A stretch of 36,326 nucleotides of DNA from Clostridia bacterium (GTDB taxonomy: Bacteria; Bacillota; Clostridia; JAQVDB01). The stretch covers positions 1 to 36,326 of the forward strand of contig JAQVDB010000017.1 of NCBI GenBank assembly GCA_028698525.1, given 5' to 3'. A program made the position numbers and the translations under genes. This document shows, in pieces, positions 27,622 through 35,346 of this stretch (its first letter is position 1; every line of letters begins with the position of its first letter). The notes below the pieces were generated by a model. It saw only the letters and a list, made by a program, of their open reading frames with translations, made no database searches and was not told where the DNA came from.

Positions 27622-28392
27622 TTATCTAAACCCGGTAACAATTGTTCTGGAAATTAAATGCCAACCGTCCACCATCACAAATAATAATATCTTGAAAGGC
27701 AATGATATCAGTACCGGCGGAAGCATCATCATACCCATGGACATTAATGTGCTGGCAACTACCATATCAATAATTATAAAAGGTATGAAAATTAAAAAAC
27801 CTATCTGAAAAGCAGTCTTTAACTCGCTTATCATAAAAGCTGGAATCAATGTACTCATAGGCAAAGCATCGATACTCTCTATCTCGTCATTGTTAGATAG
27901 CTCTACAAATAATTGTAAATCTTTTTTTCTGGTTTGTTTAACCATAAACTCCCTTATAGGCTTTTGTGCATTTTCGATTGCTTGCTCTTGAGTTATGTCT
28001 TGATTCATATATGGCTGTATGGCATTTTCATTTATTTCGCTATATATAGGTGACATTATAAAAAAAGTTAAAAAAAGTGCTAATCCTATCAATACCTGAT
28101 TGGGTGGCATCTGCTGTGTGCCTAGTGCGTTCCTTATAAATCCCAACACAATTATTATCCTTGTAAAAGACGTCATCATCATAAGGATTGAGGGTGCTAA
28201 TGTTAGGATAGTTAATAGGAAGATAATTTGTAAACTCACACCTACATCTTCTGGCGTTTCGGCTGGTTCAACATTCACTCCTATTTTAGGGATAGGCAGA
28301 GGTTCAGCCCTTGCTGTAACATAATTTAAGCTGCATAATATCAAAACTGCAAATATTATAATTAAAAATCTATAACGCCTACTAGTATTCAT
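27622..28392 (-). CDS. fliP: Flagellar export gate protein FliP
   Basis: Five copies form the main export-gate channel. 256 residues. Cleavable-looking signal peptide (YRFLIIIFAVLILCSLNYVTARA, about 6-28), then helices: SLQIIFLLTILTLAPSILMMMTSFTRIIIVLGFIR with the conserved Arg-Asn-Ala-Leu-Gly, TQQMPPNQVLIGLALFLTFFIMSP, and later the KTAFQIGFLIFIPFIIIDMVVAS, SMGMMMLPP blocks. The ribosome site AGGAG lies ahead of the ATG at 28392. Longer than Bacillus FliP (221) because of the signal peptide and an extended periplasm-side loop. Confidence 0.97.
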   Translation of the reverse strand: MNTSRRYRFLIIIFAVLILCSLNYVTARAEPLPIPKIGVNVEPAETPEDVGVSLQIIFLLTILTLAPSILMMMTSFTRIIIVLGFIRNALGTQQMPPNQVLIGLALFLTFFIMSPIYSEINENAIQPYMNQDITQEQAIENAQKPIREFMVKQTRKKDLQLFVELSNNDEIESIDALPMSTLIPAFMISELKTAFQIGFLIFIPFIIIDMVVASTLMSMGMMMLPPVLISLPFKILLFVMVDGWHLISRTIVTGFR

Positions 28393-28407
28393 GAATATCC
28401 TATCTCC

Positions 28408-28860
28408 TCAACTTTGATGCCTGATTTTATCCAGCCTTCTTTTTATATCTTGGATGCTAAAGTCATCCGTCAGATCTTCTTTTCTTTGTTTGTTTTTATG
28501 CATAAATATGTCCATGTATTTACTAAATGGTGTCTGCTGTTTAAAATTGTTTTGATCATCGCAAATTTTTTCTAACTCATCAGCACTGAAACTATGTATT
28601 ATATTTATATTATTAGTTGTCACTCCTAACAAGAATATCTCTTTATTTATCTCAATAAGGAACAGCCATTTATCTTTCGATAATGGCATACGTTCAATAA
28701 TATTTATATGCTTGCTTTTTGTTATGTTGGTTGATTTTGTAGCTATAAATTTTGTTGTATAATAAGCAGCAATTATGATAAGTATAAAGGCTAGACCCAT
28801 ACCTATCGTGGTAAAAACAAGCTTCAATGTAGAGTTTTCTCTTAAAAGAAGTAATACCAT
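28408..28860 (-). CDS. fliO: Flagellar export component FliO/FliZ
   Basis: Assists assembly of the FliP ring. About 150 residues: one membrane helix (about 14-40, LVFTTIGMGLAFILIIIAAYY), then a FliO-type beta domain (INIIERMPLSKDKWLFLIEINKEIFLLGVTTNNINII) and a charged C-terminal tail ending DIKRRLDKI. Start is uncertain: the ATG at 28875 overlaps the cheY stop (ATGA), but AAAGGA is best spaced for the ATG at 28860, which I use. Position between cheY and fliP is standard. Weakly conserved family, hence called by pattern and context. Confidence 0.88.
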   Translation of the reverse strand: MVLLLLRENSTLKLVFTTIGMGLAFILIIIAAYYTTKFIATKSTNITKSKHINIIERMPLSKDKWLFLIEINKEIFLLGVTTNNINIIHSFSADELEKICDDQNNFKQQTPFSKYMDIFMHKNKQRKEDLTDDFSIQDIKRRLDKIRHQS

Positions 28861-28871
28861 CATTGTTCCTT

Positions 28872-29234
28872 TCATCCGATTACTTTTTTTACAGCCTCAA
28901 TTACTCTTTCGGCCTGAAATGGTTTTACTATAAAATCCTTTGCTCCTGCTTGTATAGACTCTATAACCATAGCTTGCTGACCCATAGCAGAACACATTAT
29001 TATGCTGGCATTTTTATCATAATTCATAATATCTTTTACTGCCTGTATTCCATCAACTTCCGGCATGGTGATATCCATTATCACAAGATCAGGTTCAAGC
29101 TCTTTATACTTATCAAAAGCCTTGGCGCCGTTTTCTGCTTCTCCTACTACATCATATCCATTTTTTGCGAGAATATCTTTTAACATCATCCTCATAAAAG
29201 CTGCATCATCTACAATCAAAATGTTTTTAGCCAT
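28872..29234 (-). CDS. cheY: Chemotaxis response regulator CheY
   Basis: Single receiver domain of 120 residues; CheA-phosphorylated form binds the switch. Acid pair D9/D10, phosphoacceptor D54 (VIMDITMPEVDG), S82 at the Thr/Ser position and K104 (IVKPF) are all in place. No output domain. Situated between fliY and fliO as in Bacillus. AGGAGG ahead of the ATG at 29234. Targets expected: FliM N-terminus; phosphatases CheC and FliY are encoded in the same operon. Confidence 0.97.
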   Translation of the reverse strand: MAKNILIVDDAAFMRMMLKDILAKNGYDVVGEAENGAKAFDKYKELEPDLVIMDITMPEVDGIQAVKDIMNYDKNASIIMCSAMGQQAMVIESIQAGAKDFIVKPFQAERVIEAVKKVIG

Positions 29235-29252
29235 AAAAATTCCTCCTGTAAA

Positions 29253-30320
29253 TCATAGTTTAATCCTGTTTTTCCTATTGATTATATCAATCAGTCTGAC
29301 ACCAAAATTCTCATCTATTACTACCACTTCGCCTTTTGCTACTATTTTACCGTTAATCAATACATCTACAGGCTCTCCTGCAAGTCTATCCAGCTCTACA
29401 ACAGAACCAGGAGACATCTGTAGTATTTCCTTTATGGTCTTTTGTGTTTTACCTAATTGCACAGTAACATTCAGCGGGATATCATATAATAGTTCAATTT
29501 TATTCGTCTGGTTGACGGCGTTTTCATTATCAAATTCCTGTAATTCTACAGGACTTACGTTTACAACTTTTTTTGTTGCTTTATCAGTTCCATCATCTTT
29601 TTTGTCTTGCATATCAGGTTTTTCCGTTTCTTCTAGCTGATCTTGAACCTGCTCTTCTTTTTCTTCATCCTCTGCGATCAGCAGCCCTCGGCTCATCTCT
29701 CGACCAAAATCCAAATCTAACAACTGCATTATTTCACTATCTATCAGCGTATCTACTTTCATATTGAACGCAGTTTTTATTATTTTTTGATCATCAGTAA
29801 AATATTTTCTAAGGTCTGCATCGAATTTGAACTCAAAGGCATTGGGCGGCGAAATATTTATATCTTTTTTTAACATGGATGATAAAGACGTTGCAGCAGA
29901 ACCTATCATCTGGTTCATAGCTTCTGCAATGGCACTTAAATGAAAATCATTTATTTCCTCATCTATATTGGTGCCATCCCCTCCCATCATAAGATCTGTA
30001 ATAATCTTTACATCCTCCTCCTTTATTATCAAAAGGTTTATTCCTTCCAAACCTTTTGTATATTTTACTCTTACTGCAATAAAGGGTATAGGATATTCTT
30101 CAATAAGCTTCCTTAAAGATGTTATTTCGACTCTAGGGGTTGTTATGGTAACTTTTTTCCCAAGTAAAGTAGATAATGTTGTTGCAGAAGTTCCCATGCT
30201 TATATTGCCAATCTCTCCTAGAGCATCTATTTCTTCATTCGTTAGAAGAGGGGGTTCTTTTTCAGAATTGTTTCCGTTTAAAAGGGCGTCTATTTCTTCT
30301 TGTGTTAATAAGTCGCTCAT
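29253..30320 (-). CDS. fliY: Flagellar switch protein FliY with CheC-like phosphatase domain
   Basis: Gram-positive/Thermotoga type FliN. 355 residues: N-terminal LLTQEEIDALL (CheY-P binding-type motif, 4-14); CheC-like region with both phosphatase sites intact (DALGEIGNISMGTSAT and SAIAEAMNQMIGSAATS, each with Pro 22 or so further on); an acidic linker about 220-260 (EDEEKEEQVQDQLEETEKP); C-terminal SpoA/FliN domain (YDIPLNVTVQLGKT, GSVVELDRLAGEPVDVLING, GVRLIDI). Overlaps fliM by 4 bp. It probably acts at the motor to clear CheY-P. Confidence 0.96.
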   Translation of the reverse strand: MSDLLTQEEIDALLNGNNSEKEPPLLTNEEIDALGEIGNISMGTSATTLSTLLGKKVTITTPRVEITSLRKLIEEYPIPFIAVRVKYTKGLEGINLLIIKEEDVKIITDLMMGGDGTNIDEEINDFHLSAIAEAMNQMIGSAATSLSSMLKKDINISPPNAFEFKFDADLRKYFTDDQKIIKTAFNMKVDTLIDSEIMQLLDLDFGREMSRGLLIAEDEEKEEQVQDQLEETEKPDMQDKKDDGTDKATKKVVNVSPVELQEFDNENAVNQTNKIELLYDIPLNVTVQLGKTQKTIKEILQMSPGSVVELDRLAGEPVDVLINGKIVAKGEVVVIDENFGVRLIDIINRKNRIKL

Positions 30321-31303
30321 GAAGTTTCATCCTCCTCGTATAAATTTTCGGCTATCTTGACTGCAGCATTATTATTTTTTTTGCCTATATAGCCTTTGAA
30401 TTTATTTCTTTTTCCAACTTGTACAATTACAGGTTCTCTGACTCTCGAGTTCAGCTTGATTACATCTCCCTCTTCTAGTTCCATTAGCTCCTCCAAAGTA
30501 ATTTCTGTTGAACCTAACAAAGCTCTTATTGTTGTCCTTACGTTTTTTAATTCTTTCTTTAACTCTTCACCATATTGTCCAACATCAGATGGCTTCTGTG
30601 AAGAAAACCAATATCTAGTACTTAGTTTTTCTTTGATGGGCTCAACAGTCACATGTGGAATACAAACATTTATTATTCCCTCTACATCAGCTATCTTAGA
30701 GTCCACCGTAATAAGTGCAATAGTTTCGTTAGGAGATATTATTTGTGCAAATTGTGAATTTGTCTCTATCTTTTCCAGCTTAGGATCTATCTCTACTACA
30801 TTTTCCCAAGCCTCCTTTTTAAAATCAAGAATTTTTAAAATCAACTTACGTAAAATAGTTATTTCGATATCAGTAAAGCCTCTGATCTCATCCATCTCTT
30901 TTCCCGGACCACCTAAAACTCTGTCTATAATCATATAGGAAAGATTAGGAGGAATCTCAAATATCATTATTCCATTCAACATATCTATTATAGATAACAC
31001 AACAGGGTCAGGCATAGAATTAATAAATTCATAATATGTCAGTTCCTCAACTGAAGCCACGTTCATCTCACAATATGTACGTAAATAACCTGACAAATAA
31101 GAGGACAAGAGCCTGGAAAGGTTTTCGTGTATTATTTGCAGAGTCCTCAACTGATCTTTTGCAAATTTGTTTGGTCTTCTAAAATCGTAAACTTTAACTT
31201 TTTTATTATTCTCATTTTGCTCTATGTCGGAAAGGTCAACTTGGCCGCTATCCAACAAATCGATTAATTCATCTATTTCATTTTGAGATAGTATATCAGA
31301 CAA
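30317..31303 (-). CDS. fliM: Flagellar motor switch protein FliM
   Basis: Switch C-ring protein, 328 residues (Bacillus 332). N-terminal CheY-P binding helix SDILSQNEIDELIDLL; middle domain with LLSSYLSGYLRT, YEFINSMPDPVVLSI, GGPGKEMDEIRGFTDIE; C-terminal SpoA domain TEITLEELMELEEGDVI. I start at TTG 31303, (M)SDILSQNEIDEL, with GGGGGAGGG 4 nt upstream and fliL ended just before; the open frame to 31369 overlaps fliL and adds 22 unlike residues. Confidence 0.96.
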   Translation of the reverse strand: MSDILSQNEIDELIDLLDSGQVDLSDIEQNENNKKVKVYDFRRPNKFAKDQLRTLQIIHENLSRLLSSYLSGYLRTYCEMNVASVEELTYYEFINSMPDPVVLSIIDMLNGIMIFEIPPNLSYMIIDRVLGGPGKEMDEIRGFTDIEITILRKLILKILDFKKEAWENVVEIDPKLEKIETNSQFAQIISPNETIALITVDSKIADVEGIINVCIPHVTVEPIKEKLSTRYWFSSQKPSDVGQYGEELKKELKNVRTTIRALLGSTEITLEELMELEEGDVIKLNSRVREPVIVQVGKRNKFKGYIGKKNNNAAVKIAENLYEEDETS

Positions 31304-31316
31304 ATTTCCCTCCCCC

Positions 31317-31733
31317 TTACTGCAGTACAAATTCACTAAAGTAAATATCTGTAATTTTATCAGTTTCAAAGACTTCTTTCAATCTAGACAATATCTCATT
31401 TTTCAGCGTTAATTGAATGTCACTCTTGTTAAAATCTTCCTCCTTCTTATTTCTCAAAATATAAATTATATTATCTTTTACTTTTGCGCTCTGATCATCA
31501 ATTTCCCTAAGTAAATCATTATCGGTAACTTGTATACTTACCTTAACTTTTATGAATCTTTGACTATCAAGCAAGTTTGTAACAAAACTATCCGGAATAT
31601 CGTAACAATAAGTTTCTACCTTCTCTTGCTTGTCCGCTTTTACATCTATAAAATTGATCAAAAACAATGATGCTATGATCAATATTCCTATAACCAATAT
31701 ACTCATAATAACATAAAACACCTTTTTAGCCAT
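31317..31733 (-). CDS. fliL: Flagellar basal body-associated protein FliL
   Basis: Single-pass membrane protein that supports stators at the motor. 138 residues (Bacillus 140). Membrane helix about 5-27 (VFYVIMSILVIGILIIASLFL), then the extracellular FliL fold: DSFVTNLLDSQRFIKVKVSIQVTD, and a C-terminal TLKNEILSRLKEVFETDKITDIYFSEFVLQ which is the typical end (F-x-x-(F/Y)V-x-Q). AAAGGTGATC before ATG 31733. 13 bp after motB. Confidence 0.94.
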   Translation of the reverse strand: MAKKVFYVIMSILVIGILIIASLFLINFIDVKADKQEKVETYCYDIPDSFVTNLLDSQRFIKVKVSIQVTDNDLLREIDDQSAKVKDNIIYILRNKKEEDFNKSDIQLTLKNEILSRLKEVFETDKITDIYFSEFVLQ

Positions 31734-31746
31734 CTTTAGATCACCT

Positions 31747-32469
31747 TTATTCTGTTCTAACTATTACTATATCTACCCTTCTATTTTTTGCCCTTCCTTT
31801 TACAGTCTTGTTACTTGCAACCGGCCTATACTCTCCATATCCTGATGGAGAAAAAATATCTGGTCTTATACTGCTGTTTTCTACAAAATATCTCACAACC
31901 TTAACTGCTCTAGCAGTAGATAATTCCCAGTTAGACGGGAAAAACTTGGTATTTATAGGTAAATTGTCAGTATGACCCTCTACCCTTACTAAGTTTATAT
32001 CACCTTGAAATTTATATATTCCGTCAGCTATATTATCCAATATTTCTTTTGCATCCTGCTTAAGGATTGCCTTTGCAGAATCAAATAAAACATTATCCTT
32101 AAACCTGATCAAAATTTCATTTTTCTGTTCCGACATAGATACTGTAACGTCTAGATCTTTAGTATCCATATATTTTTTTATGTCCTCATATAACTTATTG
32201 AACTTCACATCCTGCTCATCTGCTTCTTTAGCTATTTGATCATCTACTTGTCCTTGATTCACCATTTCTCCTTCATCTAAAGTTTTGCCTTCTTCCAACA
32301 CGCCAATGTTTCCAGTCAATGACTGTACTATAGCCTTCCATTTTACTGCATCAATAGAAGAAAATGAAAACAACAAAACGAAAAATGTAAGTAAAAGAGT
32401 TACTAGATCACTATAGGTTACCAGCCATGACTGGGTATTGTTTTTTTTTCTCTTATTTAATCTACTCAT
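31747..32469 (-). CDS. motB: Stator protein MotB
   Basis: Peptidoglycan-anchored stator subunit. 240 residues. N-terminal helix with proton/sodium-binding Asp21 (TYSDLVTLLLTFFVLLFSF), a linker containing the plug region, and an OmpA-like C-terminal domain (IRVEGHTDNLPINTKFFPSNWELSTARA, GYGEYRPVASN, NRRVDIVI). ATG at 32469 with GAGGG; it overlaps motA's end by 8 bp. The longer open frame (32490) is unlikely. Ion specificity (H+ or Na+) cannot be set from this view. Confidence 0.95.
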   Translation of the reverse strand: MSRLNKRKKNNTQSWLVTYSDLVTLLLTFFVLLFSFSSIDAVKWKAIVQSLTGNIGVLEEGKTLDEGEMVNQGQVDDQIAKEADEQDVKFNKLYEDIKKYMDTKDLDVTVSMSEQKNEILIRFKDNVLFDSAKAILKQDAKEILDNIADGIYKFQGDINLVRVEGHTDNLPINTKFFPSNWELSTARAVKVVRYFVENSSIRPDIFSPSGYGEYRPVASNKTVKGRAKNRRVDIVIVRTE

Positions 32470-33274
32470 CTTTAAAACCCTCATTACCATCTTGTAAATC
32501 GTCTTTTGGGTCAGTTGTACCTTTTTTAATGCTCTCTGCCAAAAAAGCCTTCAGTTTTTCTTCTATTATCCTGGGATTTTCCCCTGCCTGAATAGACAAA
32601 ATTCCTTCAATTATCATCTGTTTAGATAAGAGCTCCTCATCACTTCTGACTCTTAACTTCCCAGCTATAGGCGTAAAGAAAAGATTTGCTAAAATAGAAC
32701 CATAAAATGTCGTTACCAAGGCCACTGCCATGCTAGGGCCGATGGTATCGGGATCATTTAAATTCTTGAGCATGGCTATAAGGCCTATTAAAGTACCAAT
32801 CATTCCAAAACCAGGAGCATAACCTGCCATTGCTTCAAACATTCCCTGGCCTTCACTATGCCTAAACTCAATGTAGTCTAATTCAGTTTCCAGTATATTT
32901 TTTACTAATATCGGATCTGTACCATCAACGATTAAAAGAATACCTTTTTTAAGAAATTCATCATTTACTTCGAATGCTTCTTCTTCTAATGCAAGCAAGC
33001 CTTCTTTACGTGCAATATTTGCAAGCACAATAATTCTATCAATTATTTTTTTAGTATCGTTATCTTTTTTTATAAAAACATTTTTTGTAAGCTTAACCAC
33101 ATTGACTACTTTTTCTATAGGATAGTTTATGAAAACAGCACCTATAACACCACCGAACACTATTAGCATCGATGGTCCATGTATGAATTCAGATAAAGCA
33201 CTGCCATTTTGTGTTATTCCTAGGGCAATAAGCAATATACCACAGATAAGTCCAAGTAAAGTTGAAAAGTCCAT
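32462..33274 (-). CDS. motA: Stator protein MotA
   Basis: Inner stator subunit of 270 residues, four membrane helices. Seen: LGLICGILLIALGITQNGSAL, the cytoplasmic loop with charged residues engaging FliG (about 60-130), MFEAMAGYAPGFGMIGTLIGLIAML (conserved Pro in the third helix), and GPSMAVALVTTFYGSILANLFF, LRVRSDEELLSKQMIIEG. GAGGTG ahead of ATG 33274. Genes for MotA and MotB in one operon with the switch suggest balanced output. Confidence 0.96.
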   Translation of the reverse strand: MDFSTLLGLICGILLIALGITQNGSALSEFIHGPSMLIVFGGVIGAVFINYPIEKVVNVVKLTKNVFIKKDNDTKKIIDRIIVLANIARKEGLLALEEEAFEVNDEFLKKGILLIVDGTDPILVKNILETELDYIEFRHSEGQGMFEAMAGYAPGFGMIGTLIGLIAMLKNLNDPDTIGPSMAVALVTTFYGSILANLFFTPIAGKLRVRSDEELLSKQMIIEGILSIQAGENPRIIEEKLKAFLAESIKKGTTDPKDDLQDGNEGFKDE

Positions 33275-33302
33275 TCATTACACCTCGCAAAATACAGACC
33301 CG

Positions 33303-33500
33303 TTATTTATATATTTTTTTCTTATATTCTATTACTTTTTTGATTACTTCATCTATTTTTTCAGCAACTATGACTTTATTGCCAGTATTTAAGCTTATAA
33401 CAGTATCAGGGGTTTCTTCCATGAATTCTATCATCTCTGCATTGACAACAAATTCTTTTCCATTCAGTCTTTTTAATTTGATAATATCAATCACTTCCAT
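33303..33500 (-). CDS. flbD: FlbD/SwrD family flagellar protein
   Basis: Small (about 60-65 residue) protein of the FlbD family; Bacillus SwrD promotes flagellar power, probably through stators, which fits its place just before motA-motB. Family core seen: KLKRLNGKEFVVNAEMIEFMEETPDT, ISLNTGNKVIVAEKIDEVI. The ATG at 33500 has no ribosome site and sits 5 nt after a 14-bp inverted repeat. Other family members begin with M-I-(K/R/V)-L-x-RLNG, which would place the start at the ATT at 33485, 8 nt after GGAAG in GGAAGTGAT. So start is uncertain: ATG 33500 or AUU 33485. The product is otherwise normal. Confidence 0.85.
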   Translation of the reverse strand: MEVIDIIKLKRLNGKEFVVNAEMIEFMEETPDTVISLNTGNKVIVAEKIDEVIKKVIEYKKKIYK

Positions 33501-33504
33501 TTAT

Positions 33505-33544
33505 ATCGGAATACAAACTTGTTTTACAATGTTTGTATTCCGAT
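33505..33544. repeat. Perfect 14-bp inverted repeat between flgE and flbD
   Basis: Arms 33505-33518 and 33531-33544 are exact reverse complements (ATCGGAATACAAAC), and the loop TTGTTTTACAAT can add four more pairs with one bulge and a 3-nt loop. In the minus-strand transcript the hairpin starts 15 nt after the flgE stop and ends just before the flbD ATG, with no U-tract, so it is not a classical terminator. It may protect the flgE 3' end or shape flbD translation. Confidence 0.85.
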
Positions 33545-33559
33545 TCTTTCTAAAACAGA

Positions 33560-34873
33560 TTATCTTTTGAGGTTTACAAGCTCTTGAAGCATTTCATCAG
33601 AGGTCGTTATTATCCTTGAGTTGGCTTGGAATCCTCTTTGAGCAATTATCATATCTGTAAATTCACGTGAAAGATCCACATTGGACATCTCTAAAGCCTT
33701 TGTATTTAACACTCCTCTTCCATCCACACCTGGAACACCAACGATGGGATTCCCAGAGTTAGTAGAGTTCTGGAACATGTTTTCCCCTACTTTAGAAAGG
33801 CCTGATGGGTTAGAAAACCTAGCTAATGCAATAGTTCCAAAATGTTGCTGCATTCCATTAGTAAACATCCCAATCAATCTTCCCATAGCATCAATTTCCA
33901 CATTCTCTAGGTCTCCTGGAGGATAGCCTCCTATTTCATTTACCTTTACAGTAGTATTTGACGAAGTCTGTGTGAATTTATCAGGGGAAAAAAGTATATT
34001 TTCAGTATTAATAATTATATCCTCTGCTCCTGTTTTATCAGGATCAAGACTCAATACAATGTTAGGCACCTGTCCTTTATCACCTTGGAGTTTTCCGGTG
34101 GATCCATCAAAAACAAGATACCCATGTGCATCATCTATATTTACCCCTTCATATACAAAACTCTGTGTCGGTGTTCCTACTGCCAAATCAGGATCATCAC
34201 TGCTCACAGTCCATGACCATATATTGTTAGAAGTATCTACTTTTTTAAAATGAAAAGTTATCTGGTGCTGTCCTCCTAAACTATCATACACCAACACATC
34301 ATAATCCACCTCATTGTCCTTTGGCAAATCAGAATCCAGATTTCCCTCAAAGACTATCCTATCCGTGGCCTTCCCATTCATTCTTATGTTAGTCATGTTT
34401 ATTGCCTGTAAGGCACCTGATGTATCCACTACACCGTCTTCTCCCATCCAACCTAGAACATAGTGTCCGTTAGCTGTAGTCAGGTTGCCAAAACTGTCTT
34501 TTCTGAAATTTCCTGCCCGTGTATACTTTATGCTTGTCCCATCAGATACTACAAAAAATCCTTCCCCTTCTATAGCTAGGTCTGTTGCAACATCAGTCCT
34601 CTGCACACTGGTGCCACCGTGTATAACATCAACGGAACCTGTGCTGACCCCTAGCCCAACTTGTTGAGGGTTTATTCCTCCCCGTCCCATTCTTCCTCCA
34701 GCCTGTGAAGGAGCAGCTGCTGGCTTTAACATTTGATTATACATCTCTTGAAAAGTTACCCTGCTGGACTTGTATGCTACAGTATTTACATTTGCAATGT
34801 TATTGCCTATGACATCCATCATCAGCTGATGGGCTCTAAGACCAGATACACCAGAAAACATAGATCTCATCAT
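33560..34873 (-). CDS. flgE: Flagellar hook protein FlgE
   Basis: Major hook subunit, exported before the filament. 437 residues. N-terminal rod-like signature MFSGVSGLRAHQLMMDVIGNNIANVNTVAYK; middle D1/D2 domains with LAIEGEGFFVVSDG and GNLTTANGHYVLGW; C-terminal LEMSNVDLSREFTDMIIAQRGFQANSRIITTSDEMLQELVN. It is considerably longer than Bacillus FlgE (264) and more like 400-residue hooks. GGAGG about 10 nt from ATG 34873 (tandem ATG). FlgF/FlgG-type proteins share both termini, but length and flgD neighbourhood support hook. Confidence 0.95.
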   Translation of the reverse strand: MMRSMFSGVSGLRAHQLMMDVIGNNIANVNTVAYKSSRVTFQEMYNQMLKPAAAPSQAGGRMGRGGINPQQVGLGVSTGSVDVIHGGTSVQRTDVATDLAIEGEGFFVVSDGTSIKYTRAGNFRKDSFGNLTTANGHYVLGWMGEDGVVDTSGALQAINMTNIRMNGKATDRIVFEGNLDSDLPKDNEVDYDVLVYDSLGGQHQITFHFKKVDTSNNIWSWTVSSDDPDLAVGTPTQSFVYEGVNIDDAHGYLVFDGSTGKLQGDKGQVPNIVLSLDPDKTGAEDIIINTENILFSPDKFTQTSSNTTVKVNEIGGYPPGDLENVEIDAMGRLIGMFTNGMQQHFGTIALARFSNPSGLSKVGENMFQNSTNSGNPIVGVPGVDGRGVLNTKALEMSNVDLSREFTDMIIAQRGFQANSRIITTSDEMLQELVNLKR

Positions 34874-34904
34874 AACAAAAATGCCTCCTTTTTTTGAACC
34901 GCTA

Positions 34905-34955
34905 AATTCCTTCGTTCATTCAGGAATTATCAGCCTCCTCAAAAGAGGTCCGGCT
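34905..34955 (-). promoter_or_regulatory. Two small stem-loops in the leader of flgE
   Basis: In the 80-bp gap before flgE, the first (34932-34955) pairs AGCC/GGCT and CCTC/GAGG across TTTT and contains the preceding stop codon; the second pairs AATTCC/GGAATT (34905-34910 with 34923-34928). No T-tract follows either. This is the longest gap inside the flagellar operon, and I see no convincing sigma-28 or sigma-A promoter in it. Confidence 0.4.
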
Positions 34956-35346
34956 AGACTATAACGGCTCCATCAATATTTGTAATAATATTTTCCTTTA
35001 AATTGTCTTTATCAATCACTGTTATTACAGTATGGTTTTTTACACTCACTATGAAAGCCTTATCCTGCATGATTATAAGTGAATCACTAACACCCTTGTT
35101 TTTCGCTTTATTTACCGCATTTTCTATCTTGTCTATATCGCTACGGGTTAACTTTATCTGTCTCATATTCATCCTTTCGATGGAATGCTTGGAAAACTTT
35201 ATCCCTTCTTTATTAGACGAAGATAATTGTTTTAATATGTCTTTAAATGATGTGTCAGCCGACTTGCTTTTATCTTTATAAGTTTTATGTATAAAAGTTT
35301 TCCCTGTAGTTATTATATTGGGTTTTATATATGTTTTATCATGCAT
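34954..35346 (-). CDS. TIGR02530-type flagellar operon protein
   Basis: 130 residues. Small protein found between flgD and flgE in Gram-positives with large fla operons. Seen: disordered, basic N-terminus to about residue 40, then KFSKHSIERMNMRQIKLTRSDIDKIENAVNKAKNKG and the C-terminal SLIIMQDKAFIVSVKNHTVITVID, which are the family's hallmarks. No signal peptide or membrane helix. Precise role unknown; presumed hook assembly. ATG 35346 (MHDKTYIKPN) is spaced about 8 nt from AGGGTGAT; the upstream ATG 35355 and GTG 35358 lie inside or next to this site. Overlaps flgD's end. Confidence 0.88.
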   Translation of the reverse strand: MHDKTYIKPNIITTGKTFIHKTYKDKSKSADTSFKDILKQLSSSNKEGIKFSKHSIERMNMRQIKLTRSDIDKIENAVNKAKNKGVSDSLIIMQDKAFIVSVKNHTVITVIDKDNLKENIITNIDGAVIV

